Source: Bordetella parapertussis
GTDB lineage: Bacteria; Pseudomonadota; Gammaproteobacteria; Burkholderiales; Casimicrobiaceae
NCBI GenBank assembly: GCA_943331295.2
Contig: CALQLA020000046.1
Location: 1-37,866 of the forward strand
Length of the DNA: 37,866 bases
Direction of reading: 5' to 3'
Part shown: piece by piece, positions 1 through 8,003 of the stretch
How positions within the stretch are numbered: the first letter of the stretch is position 1
Layout: each line of letters starts with the position of its first letter
Program-made: the position numbers and the translations under genes
The notes under the pieces: model-generated
What the model saw: only the letters and a program-made list of their open reading frames with translations
The model's database searches: none
What the model was told of the DNA's origin: nothing

Positions 1-228
1 CCCACGCTCGCGTTGCTCGCTGCCCCCCAAGGGGGAGCACGACTTCCCTTGGGACGGCCCGGCGGGAAGTCGACCGCCCCCACGCTCGCTATGCTCGCTG
101 CCCCCCGAGGGGGAGCAAGACTTCCCTTGGGCCGGCCCGGCGGGAAGTCGACCGCCCCCACGCTCGCGTTGCTCGCTGCCCCCCGAGGGGGAGCATCAGC
201 GCCCTACGGGCGGCCGGGCGGGCGCTGA
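1..228. repeat. 78-bp tandem hairpin repeat, three units
   Basis: Three units start at 1, 79 and 157 with a 78-bp period; the left end may be cut by the window. Each unit begins CCCACGCTCGC and has a C5/G5 hairpin (TGCCCCCC then GGGGGAGCA). A second hairpin follows. Units 1 and 2 have stem GACTTCCC/GGGAAGTC (41-48 with 64-71; 119-126 with 142-149). Unit 3 has a different but still complementary stem, TCAGCGCCC/GGGCGCTGA (196-204 with 220-228). The array abuts the ATG at 230, so it lies inside or at the head of the transport operon. An open frame crosses it but looks like repeat translation, not a protein. Confidence 0.85.
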
Positions 229-229
229 G

Positions 230-1513
230 ATGCTCACCGGACTGCTGTTCCTCGGTTTCTTCGGGCTCGCGCTGGCCGGCGTGCCGCTCATGTACTCGCT
301 GCTCGGCGCGACGGTCGGCGCGATCCTCGTCGCCGGCCTCACGCACCCGCTCGAGACGATCTTCCTGTCCTTCATCGGCGGCGTCGAGCCGTTCATCCTG
401 ATCGCGGTGCCGCTGTTCATATTCGCCGGCGAGATCCTCTCCTCGGGCGGCGTGGGGCGGCGGATCGTCGACTTCGCGCGCGCGCTGCTGGGCTTCCTTC
501 CGGGCGGGCTCGGCGTGGTCACCGTGGCGTCGTGCCTGATGTTCGGCGGCGTGTCGGGGTCGGCCATCGCGGATACGGCGGCGATCGGCTCGCTGGTGAT
601 CCCGGCGATGGTGCGGCGCGGCTACTCGCGCGCCTTCGCGGCGGCGCTGCTCGCCGTCGCCGGCACGCTGGCGCTGCTGATGCCGCTGTCGATACCGTTC
701 CTCGTCTATGCGTTCATCTCGGGCGTGTCGATGCGCCAGCTGTCGATGGCGGGCATCGTCCCGGCGCTGCTCGCCGCGGCGGCGCTGATGGGCGTGTGCA
801 TGTGGCACGGCAGGCGCACCGGCTGCGACAGCGGCGACGGAAGGCTGTCCCTGCGGCAGGTGTGGGCGGCGACGAAGGACGCCGGGCCGGCGCTGCTGAT
901 GCCGGTCATCATCGTCGGCGGCATCTGGTCGGGTGTCTTCACCCCGACGGAGTCCGCGGCGGTAGCCGTGGTCTACGGCGTGATCATCTCGCTCACGCTC
1001 TACAGGGACATCACCGTGCGCGACCTGCCGCGGCTGCTGGTGAACGCCTTCCAGACCAGCGCGACCGTGATGCTGGTCATCGGCGCCACGGGCGCGCTGG
1101 CGTGGCTCATCACCGTCGAGCAGGTTGCCGTCCAGCTCGCCGGCTGGATCCGGGTCGTGGCGACCGAGCCGTGGCAGTTCCTGCTGCTCATCAACGTCGC
1201 GCTGCTGCTCCTCGGCGTCTTCATCGAGCCGCTGCCGGCGCTGCTGCTGACCGCGCCGCTGCTGCTGCCGCTCGCGAAGACGTTCGGCGTCGACCTGGTC
1301 CATCTCGGCGTGATCATGACGGCTAACCTCGCGATCGCGTTGTATACGCCGCCGGTAGGAGGTACGCTGTTCGTCGCGGCCAAGCTCGCGAAAGCCGGCA
1401 TCGGCGAGATCACCCGCGCGCTGTGGCCGCTGCTCGCGGCGGCGATCGTGGCATTGTTCATCATCACCTACGTGCCGTCGATGACGACGGTGGTCTGGCG
1501 CGTGCTGAACTAG
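230..1513 (+). CDS. dctM: TRAP transporter large permease subunit (DctM family)
   Basis: 427-residue, very hydrophobic inner-membrane protein with about 11-12 predicted membrane segments and no signal peptide. The opening MLTGLLFLGFFGLALAGVP and the central GGVSGSAIADTAAIGS stretch are typical of the DctM large subunit of tripartite ATP-independent periplasmic transporters, which drive solute uptake with an ion gradient. The length is normal. The small permease DctQ and the binding protein DctP would be expected just left of the window. The next gene starts 8 bp downstream, and the kinase/decarboxylase pair there suggests the cargo is a four-carbon acid sugar such as threonate or erythronate (inferred from context). 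The start is placed at the first ATG after the repeat array; no strong Shine-Dalgarno is seen because hairpin DNA ends 2 bp before it. Confidence 0.93.
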   Translation: MLTGLLFLGFFGLALAGVPLMYSLLGATVGAILVAGLTHPLETIFLSFIGGVEPFILIAVPLFIFAGEILSSGGVGRRIVDFARALLGFLPGGLGVVTVASCLMFGGVSGSAIADTAAIGSLVIPAMVRRGYSRAFAAALLAVAGTLALLMPLSIPFLVYAFISGVSMRQLSMAGIVPALLAAAALMGVCMWHGRRTGCDSGDGRLSLRQVWAATKDAGPALLMPVIIVGGIWSGVFTPTESAAVAVVYGVIISLTLYRDITVRDLPRLLVNAFQTSATVMLVIGATGALAWLITVEQVAVQLAGWIRVVATEPWQFLLLINVALLLLGVFIEPLPALLLTAPLLLPLAKTFGVDLVHLGVIMTANLAIALYTPPVGGTLFVAAKLAKAGIGEITRALWPLLAAAIVALFIITYVPSMTTVVWRVLN

Positions 1514-1521
1514 GAGAGGAC

Positions 1522-2790
1522 ATGCTGCTCGGATGCATCGCCGACGACTTCACCGGCGCGACGGACCTCGCGAACATGCTGGTGCGCGCCGGCATGCGCA
1601 CGGTGCAGACGATCGGGATCCCGGGTCCCGGCGGCATCGATGGCGACCCCGATGCCGTGGTGGTGGCGCTGAAGTCGCGGACCCTTCCCGCCGACGAGGC
1701 GATCCGCCAGTCGCTCGCCGCGCTCGCGTGGCTGCGGTCGCAGGGCGCGCGCCAGGTCTATTTCAAGTACTGCTCGACGTTCGACTCGACCGCCGACGGC
1801 AACATCGGGCCGGTCGCGGAGGCGCTGATGGCCGCGCTCGACACGCGGTTCACGATCGCGTGCCCGGCGTTTCCGGTCAACAAGCGCACGATCTACCTCG
1901 GTCACCTGTTCGTCGGCGACGTGCTGCTTTCCGACTCGCCGATGCGCGACCACCCGCTCACGCCGATGCACGACGCCAACCTCGTCCGCGTGCTCTCGCG
2001 GCAGGCGAAGGCGCGCGTGGGCCTCGTGCCCTGGCCCGTCGTCAAGCGCGGGGCCGAGGCCATCCGCGCCGAGTTCGCGCGCCTTGCCGCCGAGGGTTGC
2101 GGCCACGCCGTCGTCGACGCCATCGAGGACGACGACCTGATGGCGATCGGCGCCGCGTGCCGCGACCTGCCGCTGGTGACCGCCGGCTCGGGCATCGCGC
2201 TCGGGCTGCCGCAGAACTTCCGCGCGCAGGGGCTGCTGCCGGAGCGCGCCGATGCCGCGGTGCTGCCGCGCATCGCGGGCAAGCCGGCGGTGCTCGCCGG
2301 GTCCTGCTCCGCGGCGACGCGCGCGCAGGTGGCCGCGATGGCCGCGACGCACACGGCCGTGGCGCTCGAACCGCTTGCCGGCGACGATGCCGCGACGCTG
2401 GCCGGCCGGGCGCTGGCCGCCGTCGCGGCCGATCTCGAGGCCGCGCGGCCGTTCCTGATCTACTCGACTGCCGATCCCGCGCAGGTAGCCCACGTGCAGC
2501 AGCGGCTTGGCGCCGGGCGCGCCGCCGCGCTCGTCGAGGAGACGTTCTCGATCCTGGCGAAGGCGCTGGTCGCGCGCGGCGTGCGGCGGCTGGTCGTCGC
2601 CGGCGGCGAGACGTCGGGCGCGGTGGTGCAGGCGCTCGACGTGCACGCGCTGGCCATCGGCCCGCAGATCGATCCCGGGGTGCCGTGGACCGTGTCGACC
2701 GGCACGCCGCCGCTGGCGCTGGCGTTGAAGTCGGGCAATTTCGGCGCGCCCGATTTCTTCCTCAAGTCGCTCGCGATGCTCCACGCATGA
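1522..2790 (+). CDS. otnK: Four-carbon acid-sugar kinase (DUF1537; 3-oxo-tetronate 4-kinase type)
   Basis: 422 residues, the usual length for the OtnK/DUF1537 family, which phosphorylates 3-oxo-tetronate or related four-carbon acid sugars with ATP. Visible family blocks are the N-terminal LLGCIADDFTGATDLAN (substrate side), FKYCSTFDSTADGNIGPV, then GSGIALGLP, AGSCSAATRAQV and VAGGETSGAVVQAL in the C-terminal nucleotide-binding half. The ATG at 1522 is preceded by AGGAGAGGA. An in-frame upstream start would overlap dctM by about 90 bp and is rejected. It sits between the TRAP permease and an OtnC-like gene, the order expected for threonate/erythronate catabolism. The product would be decarboxylated by the next enzyme to dihydroxyacetone phosphate. 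The exact substrate stereochemistry cannot be read from sequence. Confidence 0.9.
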   Translation: MLLGCIADDFTGATDLANMLVRAGMRTVQTIGIPGPGGIDGDPDAVVVALKSRTLPADEAIRQSLAALAWLRSQGARQVYFKYCSTFDSTADGNIGPVAEALMAALDTRFTIACPAFPVNKRTIYLGHLFVGDVLLSDSPMRDHPLTPMHDANLVRVLSRQAKARVGLVPWPVVKRGAEAIRAEFARLAAEGCGHAVVDAIEDDDLMAIGAACRDLPLVTAGSGIALGLPQNFRAQGLLPERADAAVLPRIAGKPAVLAGSCSAATRAQVAAMAATHTAVALEPLAGDDAATLAGRALAAVAADLEAARPFLIYSTADPAQVAHVQQRLGAGRAAALVEETFSILAKALVARGVRRLVVAGGETSGAVVQALDVHALAIGPQIDPGVPWTVSTGTPPLALALKSGNFGAPDFFLKSLAMLHA

Positions 2791-2827
2791 GCGCGCATGC
2801 CGGAATGCGAAGCACGAAGGCGGTCCA

Positions 2828-3460
2828 GTGAGCGACGCCGCGCTGCGCGAACGGTTGTGCAAACTCGGTCGCTCGCTGTTCGAGCGCGGGCTGACGCACG
2901 GCAGCACGGGGAACCTGTCGGTTCGCAGCGGTGACGGCTTCCTGCTGACGCCCACGGGCTCGTCGCTGGGCGAGCTCGACCCCGCGCGGCTGTCGGTGCT
3001 CGACGCGGAGGGCAGGCACGTGGCGGGCGACGCGCCGACCAAGGAGGCGCTGCTGCATCTCGCGATGTACCGCGAGCGTCCGCGCGACGCCGCCGTGGTG
3101 CACCTGCACTCGATTCATTCCGTCGCGGTGTCGGTGCTGGCCGATGTCGACCCCGCCGACGCGCTGCCGCCGCTGACCGCCTACTACGCGATGCGGATCG
3201 GCACGCTGCCGATGCTGCCGTACTTTCCGCCGGGCGACGCCGGGCTCGCGGCCGCCGTCGGCGCCGTCGCCGCGCGCCACCACGCGATGCTGCTCGCGAA
3301 CCACGGGCCGGTGGTGTCCGGCGCGTCGCTCGCCTCGGCGATCGACGCGGTCGAGGAACTCGAGGCCACGGCGCGACTGTGGCTGATGCTGCGCCACGAG
3401 CGGCTGCGCCCGCTCACGGCCGAGGATGTGGCCGAGATCGCGCGGCGATTTCCGCGCTGA
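2828..3460 (+). CDS. otnC: Class II aldolase-family 3-oxo-tetronate 4-phosphate decarboxylase (OtnC-like)
   Basis: 210-residue class II aldolase/adducin-fold enzyme. THGSTGNLSVR near residues 23-33 is the phosphate/substrate loop. The metal ligands are visible as the HxH pair H92/H94 (VHLHSIH) and H159 (LLANHG), with E73 as candidate catalytic acid. In the known pathway OtnC decarboxylates the OtnK product to dihydroxyacetone phosphate and CO2. The start is GTG at 2828, 37 bp after otnK, so the genes are probably co-transcribed. Related class II aldolases act on fuculose or ribulose phosphates; the neighbouring DUF1537 kinase favours the OtnC assignment. The L-threonate dehydrogenase (LtnD) and isomerase (OtnI) of the same pathway are not in the window. 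Confidence 0.87.
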   Translation: MSDAALRERLCKLGRSLFERGLTHGSTGNLSVRSGDGFLLTPTGSSLGELDPARLSVLDAEGRHVAGDAPTKEALLHLAMYRERPRDAAVVHLHSIHSVAVSVLADVDPADALPPLTAYYAMRIGTLPMLPYFPPGDAGLAAAVGAVAARHHAMLLANHGPVVSGASLASAIDAVEELEATARLWLMLRHERLRPLTAEDVAEIARRFPR

Positions 3461-3476
3461 CAAAGAGGAGTCGTGA

Positions 3477-3767
3477 ATGTACGTGGTGACCGTCGAATTC
3501 ATCGTCAAGGCCGAGCATGTGCCGGAGTTCCGGCGCGAGATGTGCGTCAATGCCAGTACGTCGCGCGAGGCGGAACCCGGCTGCCTCCAGTTCGATGTCT
3601 GCGCGCCACCCGGCGACCCGACGACGATCTTCCTGTACGAGGTCTACACGGATCGCGCGGCGTTCGATGCCCATCTTGCGACCGCGCATTTCCGCGCCTT
3701 CGACGCCACCGTCGGGAGCTGGGTCGCGCGCAAGACGGTGCGCACGTACGAGCGGATCGAGGGTTGA
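3477..3767 (+). CDS. ABM-domain (antibiotic biosynthesis monooxygenase-like) protein
   Basis: 96-residue single-domain protein of the dimeric alpha/beta ABM ferredoxin-like fold, the YgiN/LsrG type. Family features are the MYVVTVEFIVKAEHVPEF opening, EPGCLQFDV, the FLYEVYTDRAAFDAH segment and the HFRAF turn. The ATG at 3477 follows AAAGAGGAG at an ideal distance, 16 bp after the decarboxylase, so it belongs to the acid-sugar operon. Members act as cofactor-free quinol monooxygenases or as isomerases of small phosphorylated sugars (LsrG). In this operon a role on an acid-sugar intermediate is plausible but unproven. Confidence 0.85.
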   Translation: MYVVTVEFIVKAEHVPEFRREMCVNASTSREAEPGCLQFDVCAPPGDPTTIFLYEVYTDRAAFDAHLATAHFRAFDATVGSWVARKTVRTYERIEG

Positions 3768-3879
3768 CCCGAACCCTTCGTCGCCGTCGCAGCCTTCGCC
3801 GCCGACGCCTTGCCACGCGCAGGGTCCGCGCTCGTCGCGTGCGCCCGGATCGCGGCGGGGTGCCGCGGCGAAAACGGGG

Positions 3880-3885
3880 TACGCT
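3880..3885 (+). promoter_or_regulatory. Possible -10 element for the LanC-like gene
   Basis: TACGCT lies 38 bp before the ATG at 3924 in the only gap between the acid-sugar operon and the LanC-like gene. No convincing -35 is seen, so this is a weak call. Confidence 0.3.
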
Positions 3886-3923
3886 TTCCCGGATTCCGTC
3901 CACCGGAAGCGAGGAAAGCACCG

Positions 3924-5135
3924 ATGCTGTTCGAGCCTGACCGCCACGAGCCGTTGCGCGATTCCCGGTGGGACGCTGCGCAGGCGCACGAGGCGATCCG
4001 CGCCATCGTCGCCGACCTTGAGCAGAGCCTGCGCGGCGACGACGGCTGGCCCGTGCACCCGCTCGACGTGAGTCCCGACGAGCCGCCGACGTGGCACAAG
4101 ACCCTCTATCTGGGCGCGGCCGGAACGCTGTGGGCGATGTGGTACCTGGAGCGCGCCGGCGCCGTGCGGCTCTCCATCGATCCCGGCGCGCTGATCGGCC
4201 CGGTCTACGCGTCGTATCTCGCGGCACCCGACACGGGCAGCGTGGTGCCGTCGTATTATCTGGGCGAGGTGGGCATCCTGCTGGTGCTCTGGCGGCTCAC
4301 CGGATCGACCGCGGCGGCCGACCGGATCGCGGCGTGCATCCGCGAGAACATCCCGAACCCGACCAACGAGGCGCTGTGGGCCGCGCCCGGAACGATGGTC
4401 GGCGCGCTGCACATGCACCGGTGGACAGGCGAGGCGCGCTGGCGCGACCTCTTCGTCGAGAATGCGGAGCAACTGTGGCGCACGTGGCTGCCGAGCGCGG
4501 ACGCGCCGTGCCACCTGTGGATCCAGGACCTGTACGGCCACGTCGGGCAGCTGCTCGGCGCCGGCCACGGCTTCGCCGGCAATGCGTATCCGCTGCTGCG
4601 CGGCGCTTCGATGTTGTCCGACGAGCGCCGCCGGCAGACGCAGGACCGCTGCGTCGAAACGCTGCGCGTCACCGCGATCACCGACGGCGACGGCATGAAC
4701 TGGCCGCCGGGCTTAGGCGCGCCGCGGCCGGGCCGGACGAAGACGCTGATGCAGTGGTGCCACGGCGCGCCCGGCATCGTGACCGGCCTCGCCGGTTTCC
4801 CGCGCGGTGCGTCGGCGGAAATGGACGTGATGCTGGTCAAGGCGGGCAATGCGGTATGGCGCGCGGGACCGCTGGCGAAGGGGCACGGCATCTGCCACGG
4901 CACGGCGGGCAACGGCTACGCGTTGCTGGCGCTGCATCATCGCACCGGCGATCCGGTCTGGCTCGAACGCGCGCGCGCGTTCGCGATGCACGCAATCGGG
5001 CAGCAGGCGCGGATGCGCGAAGCGCACGGGCACGGGCGCTACGGGCTGTGGACCGGCGACCCCGGGCTCGCCGTCTACCTGTGGCATTGCCTGCAGGGCG
5101 CGCACGGCCTGGCGGGGCTCGACGTCCTCGACTAG
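3924..5135 (+). CDS. Stand-alone LanC-like zinc protein
   Basis: 403 residues, the usual LanC/LanCL length, with an alpha-toroid pattern of repeated Gly-rich helical hairpins. All three zinc ligands of lanthionine cyclases are in place: C279 in QWCHGAPG, and C324-H325 in GICHGTAGNGY. H215 in GAGHGFAGN matches the conserved active-site His block. No signal peptide is seen, so it is cytosolic. Bacterial LanC closes thioether rings on dehydrated peptides; eukaryotic LanCL proteins add glutathione to dehydroamino acids. No LanB/LanM dehydratase, precursor peptide or exporter is nearby, so a LanCL-like repair role is at least as likely as RiPP synthesis (inference). The start ATG at 3924 follows GCGAGGAAAG; an upstream TTG in frame adds 38 Arg/Ala-rich residues and is less likely. 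Confidence 0.85.
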   Translation: MLFEPDRHEPLRDSRWDAAQAHEAIRAIVADLEQSLRGDDGWPVHPLDVSPDEPPTWHKTLYLGAAGTLWAMWYLERAGAVRLSIDPGALIGPVYASYLAAPDTGSVVPSYYLGEVGILLVLWRLTGSTAAADRIAACIRENIPNPTNEALWAAPGTMVGALHMHRWTGEARWRDLFVENAEQLWRTWLPSADAPCHLWIQDLYGHVGQLLGAGHGFAGNAYPLLRGASMLSDERRRQTQDRCVETLRVTAITDGDGMNWPPGLGAPRPGRTKTLMQWCHGAPGIVTGLAGFPRGASAEMDVMLVKAGNAVWRAGPLAKGHGICHGTAGNGYALLALHHRTGDPVWLERARAFAMHAIGQQARMREAHGHGRYGLWTGDPGLAVYLWHCLQGAHGLAGLDVLD

Positions 5136-5179
5136 GCCTGCCGGCCGCAAGGCGGGTGGCGCGCGCGGGAACCGCGCGG

Positions 5180-5812
5180 TTATTTCAGCGACAGGATCCA
5201 GTCGACGAGGTTGCGGATGCGGTCGGGATTCGCCGTCTTCACGATCGGATGATTCTCCTCGTGGCCGTCGTCGAACTTCGCCTTGCGGCCCTTCGTCACG
5301 TGCACGTACAGCTTGTCCTCGGCGCCGGGGCTGCCAAGATACCGGGTGGCGACGTCCTTCCAGGCCGGTCCTTCCTTCTTCGCGTCGACGGCATGGCACT
5401 TCATGCAGTTGCTCTGGCGCGCGAGCGACTCTGCGGCGGGGACGTCCACGGGCGCGGCGATGGGCAGCGCCAGTATCCATGCGACGAGGTTGTCGATGCG
5501 CGCGCGATCGCCCGTCTTCACGACCGGGTGCTTTTCGGTGTGGCCGTCGTCGAACTTCGCATCCCGGCCCGTCGTGACGTGGCTGAAGAGTTTCTGCGGG
5601 GCGTCCGCTTCGCCGTGGTACTTGGCCGCGACGTCCTTCCAGGCCGGTCCTTCCTTCTTCTGGTAGACGCCGTGACACTTGATGCATCCGCTCTGTCGCG
5701 CCAGCGCCTGCGCCGCGATCACGTCGAGCGCCTGCGCATCGCGCGGTGCGACGACCAGGGCCGCGACCATTGCCATGCCCACTGTCCAGCCCGTGCCAGT
5801 CACCGTTGCCAT
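5180..5812 (-). CDS. Periplasmic diheme c-type cytochrome (two tandem cytochrome c domains)
   Basis: 210 residues. An N-terminal hydrophobic segment (about residues 9-28) ending near Ala-Gln-Ala predicts export. Two CxxCH haem sites are present, C43-C46-H47 and C136-C139-H140. The halves (about 30-118 and 124-210) are clear duplicates: both contain KEGPAWKDVA, a KLxxHVTxGRxAKFDDGH block and a closing W-I-L helix. Both lack the usual Met in the distal ligand loop and instead have an H-x3-H-P motif (H91/H95 and H184/H188), plus H78 and H171. The ATG at 5812 is preceded by AGAAGG. It may be a single-protein electron shuttle. It lies downstream of the Lcl-domain gene on the same strand with a 97-bp gap, so co-transcription is possible. 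It converges with the LanC-like gene. Confidence 0.9.
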   Translation of the reverse strand: MATVTGTGWTVGMAMVAALVVAPRDAQALDVIAAQALARQSGCIKCHGVYQKKEGPAWKDVAAKYHGEADAPQKLFSHVTTGRDAKFDDGHTEKHPVVKTGDRARIDNLVAWILALPIAAPVDVPAAESLARQSNCMKCHAVDAKKEGPAWKDVATRYLGSPGAEDKLYVHVTKGRKAKFDDGHEENHPIVKTANPDRIRNLVDWILSLK

Positions 5813-5909
5813 CGCCTTCTCCCGTTGCGCCTTCCCATTGCCGGACGAACCTCGTTGCCGATGTTCGGTGGACCCCTCCTGCGCGGGCGTCCGTCGCGTG
5901 TCGCGGAAT

Positions 5910-8003
5910 CTACTGGCAGGTCGTTCCCGGCGCCGCGAACACCTCGCGGGTGATCTTCTTCGACTGCGCGACGCCGTCCACGTTGTAGGCGAATGTCGCG
6001 CTGTTGCCGTCGGTGAACGTGAGCGTCGCCGTGCCGGCTTCCCGCGGCACGATCTTCGACGAATCGAACGGCACCGAGTCGAACGCGGGGCCGGTGCCGG
6101 TGTAGAGCGTGCCGGTGTAGACGTTGGCCGCGACCTTGTTCGCGCCGGCGACGAGCCACAGCGGCTTGCCGTCGTGGCCGAACGTGAACCAGGTGGCGAA
6201 GATCGTGTCGCCCTGCTGCGCGAAGTTGATCCCCCAGCCCGACTCCGAACCGGCGGGCGACGCCCACCACATGTCCTGGTAGTTGGTCGCGGTTGCCGCA
6301 TTCGGCGGCGCGCCCCAGCGGCACGCCGGCATCGGCGCGGCGAACACTTCGCGCGTGATGGTCTTGCTCTGGGAGACGCCGTTCACCGTGTACGCGAACG
6401 TCGCGTGGCTGTCGTCGGCGAACGTGAAGGTGGCGCTCCCCACGTCGACGGGCACGACCTTGGCCGGGTCGAACGGCACCGCGTCGAACGCCGGCCCGGT
6501 GCCGGTGAACAGCCGTCCGGAGTAGACCTTCGGCCCGGTCTTCGGTGCGCCGACCACCATCCACAGCGGCTTGCCGTCGTGGCCGAACGTGAACCAGGTG
6601 GCGAAAATCGTGTCGCCCTGGTGCGCGAAGTTGATCCCCCAGCCCGACTCCGATCCGGCGGGCGAGTTCCACCACATGCCCTGGTAGTTGAAGACGGGGG
6701 CTGCGGCGTCGAACGGATCAGGCGGCTGCCCGCCGCGGACGAGGCGGACGAAGTTGCCCCGCGACTTGCCATCGAACTCGGGGGCGCTTCCGCCGTTATA
6801 GAAAAAGACGACCCATGCCGTCGCGGGCTTGGTTGCGTCCGTGGTGCCCGACCAGAAGGTCGAGCCGTACGTGCCCGGGAACACGACCCGGTTGAGCGCA
6901 GGGTAATACCCGCAGAACTCGATGATGGACTCGAGTTCCTTCTTGTTCGGCAGGCGCCAGTCGTGGAAGCCGGCGGTCGTGTCCGCCGCCGCGGCCGCCA
7001 GCGCGTCGCGCCAGGAGAGCGCCGCGGCATCGCCCGTGGCGCACCCGGTGCCGCTCGATCCCTGCGGGCATTGCTTCCACATGAGGCCGGTGGGCTGGTG
7101 CGTGAGCGTGCCGTCGCCGTGGACCGTGAAGGCGCTGGTGGGTGTCGACTCGGGCGAATTGGCGTGCGGGGTGCCGGCGGTGCAGGACGGGGTGCCGGCC
7201 GCGGGCGAGCCGCCGCGCACCAGGCGCGCGGCAAGCGCGGCCGACGCCTTGCGTCCCGTCGGGTTGGAGCCCCGGCGGAAATCGACGACCCAGGCGAGAT
7301 CCGTTCCTTCGGCGTACGTCCAGCCGGTCCAGTATTGCGTCACTGCCGACGTCGACGGGAACAAGGTGGAATCGATGCTCGGCGCCGAACCGTCGGCCTT
7401 GACCAGCGTCAGCAGTTCGCGCGGCGTCGGCAGCCGCCAGTCGGCGTGCCCGCACAGGCGCGCCGCGTTGACGGCGGCGACGTAGGCCTGCGTGTTGCAC
7501 TGGCCGCCGGGCAGGGTGCTGGTGCAGGTGTTGCTGCCCGTGATTCCGGCGCCCCCGCCGTTGGTCCCGGCGTTGCTGTCGTACCACGTATAGATGTGCG
7601 CGACGTGGCGCAGGTCGCCGGCGACGGCCGTCTTCACCTCCCAGGTGAGCCCGGTCACGTTGTCCCGCGTGCAGGCCCAGTCGCCTGCCGCCGTTCCCAA
7701 CGCGACGCCGGCATCGACCGCCGCGCCGCTGTTGGCGATCTTCGTGTAGTCGAAGCCCTTGGCGCCGGCGCCGGTCTTCGTCAGCGCGCCCGCGGCCACG
7801 GCGGGATCGCGCCCGTAGCGGCAGTCCTGGCGCGGATGCGTGCCGGCATCGCGCGCGATGCTCGCGGCATCGGACGCGGCCACGGCATCGGCGGCGGTGT
7901 CGTTGTAGCAGGTGTCCTGGCCCGTGTCGGGAAGGCCTGTGGCAAAGGCGGGGGCGGCGGAAAGCAGCAGGCCGCACAGGAATGCGCGCGCGAATCGGCT
8001 CAT
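5910..8003 (-). CDS. Secreted protein: two Lcl/DUF1566 domains plus two copies of a C-terminal beta domain
   Basis: 697 residues. Signal peptide about 1-22 (MSRFARAFLCGLLLSAAPAFA). Residues about 25-265 and 290-425 are two Lcl_C/DUF1566 domains, each with the hallmark GLTWEVK or GLMWKQC segment and the DWRLPTPREL or DWRLPNKKEL motif, ending in R-L-V-R-G-G. Residues about 438-557 and 575-692 are a tandem repeat starting NYQ(G/D)MWW, then SESGWGINFA, IFATWFTFGHDGKPLW, YTGTGPAFD and ending REVFA. The same repeat ends the divergent subtilase. Cysteines at 32/61, 160/169, 312/321 and elsewhere suggest disulphides. Function is unknown; DUF1566 is often found in surface or secreted proteins. The start at 8003 was chosen because it begins the signal peptide. 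Confidence 0.88.
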   Translation of the reverse strand: MSRFARAFLCGLLLSAAPAFATGLPDTGQDTCYNDTAADAVAASDAASIARDAGTHPRQDCRYGRDPAVAAGALTKTGAGAKGFDYTKIANSGAAVDAGVALGTAAGDWACTRDNVTGLTWEVKTAVAGDLRHVAHIYTWYDSNAGTNGGGAGITGSNTCTSTLPGGQCNTQAYVAAVNAARLCGHADWRLPTPRELLTLVKADGSAPSIDSTLFPSTSAVTQYWTGWTYAEGTDLAWVVDFRRGSNPTGRKASAALAARLVRGGSPAAGTPSCTAGTPHANSPESTPTSAFTVHGDGTLTHQPTGLMWKQCPQGSSGTGCATGDAAALSWRDALAAAAADTTAGFHDWRLPNKKELESIIEFCGYYPALNRVVFPGTYGSTFWSGTTDATKPATAWVVFFYNGGSAPEFDGKSRGNFVRLVRGGQPPDPFDAAAPVFNYQGMWWNSPAGSESGWGINFAHQGDTIFATWFTFGHDGKPLWMVVGAPKTGPKVYSGRLFTGTGPAFDAVPFDPAKVVPVDVGSATFTFADDSHATFAYTVNGVSQSKTITREVFAAPMPACRWGAPPNAATATNYQDMWWASPAGSESGWGINFAQQGDTIFATWFTFGHDGKPLWLVAGANKVAANVYTGTLYTGTGPAFDSVPFDSSKIVPREAGTATLTFTDGNSATFAYNVDGVAQSKKITREVFAAPGTTCQ

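Noticed and set aside
1..228. Resemblance of the 78-bp repeats to a CRISPR array or to a repeat protein
   Set aside because: Units are contiguous with no unique spacers, and the open frame only translates the repeat; the hairpin structure explains the pattern better.
89..1303. A 404-codon minus-strand frame over dctM
   Set aside because: Gln/Arg/His-rich antisense translation without any family feature.
3924..5135. A lanthipeptide biosynthetic cluster around the LanC-like gene
   Set aside because: No dehydratase, precursor peptide, protease/exporter or immunity gene is seen on either side; the neighbours are catabolic and cytochrome genes.
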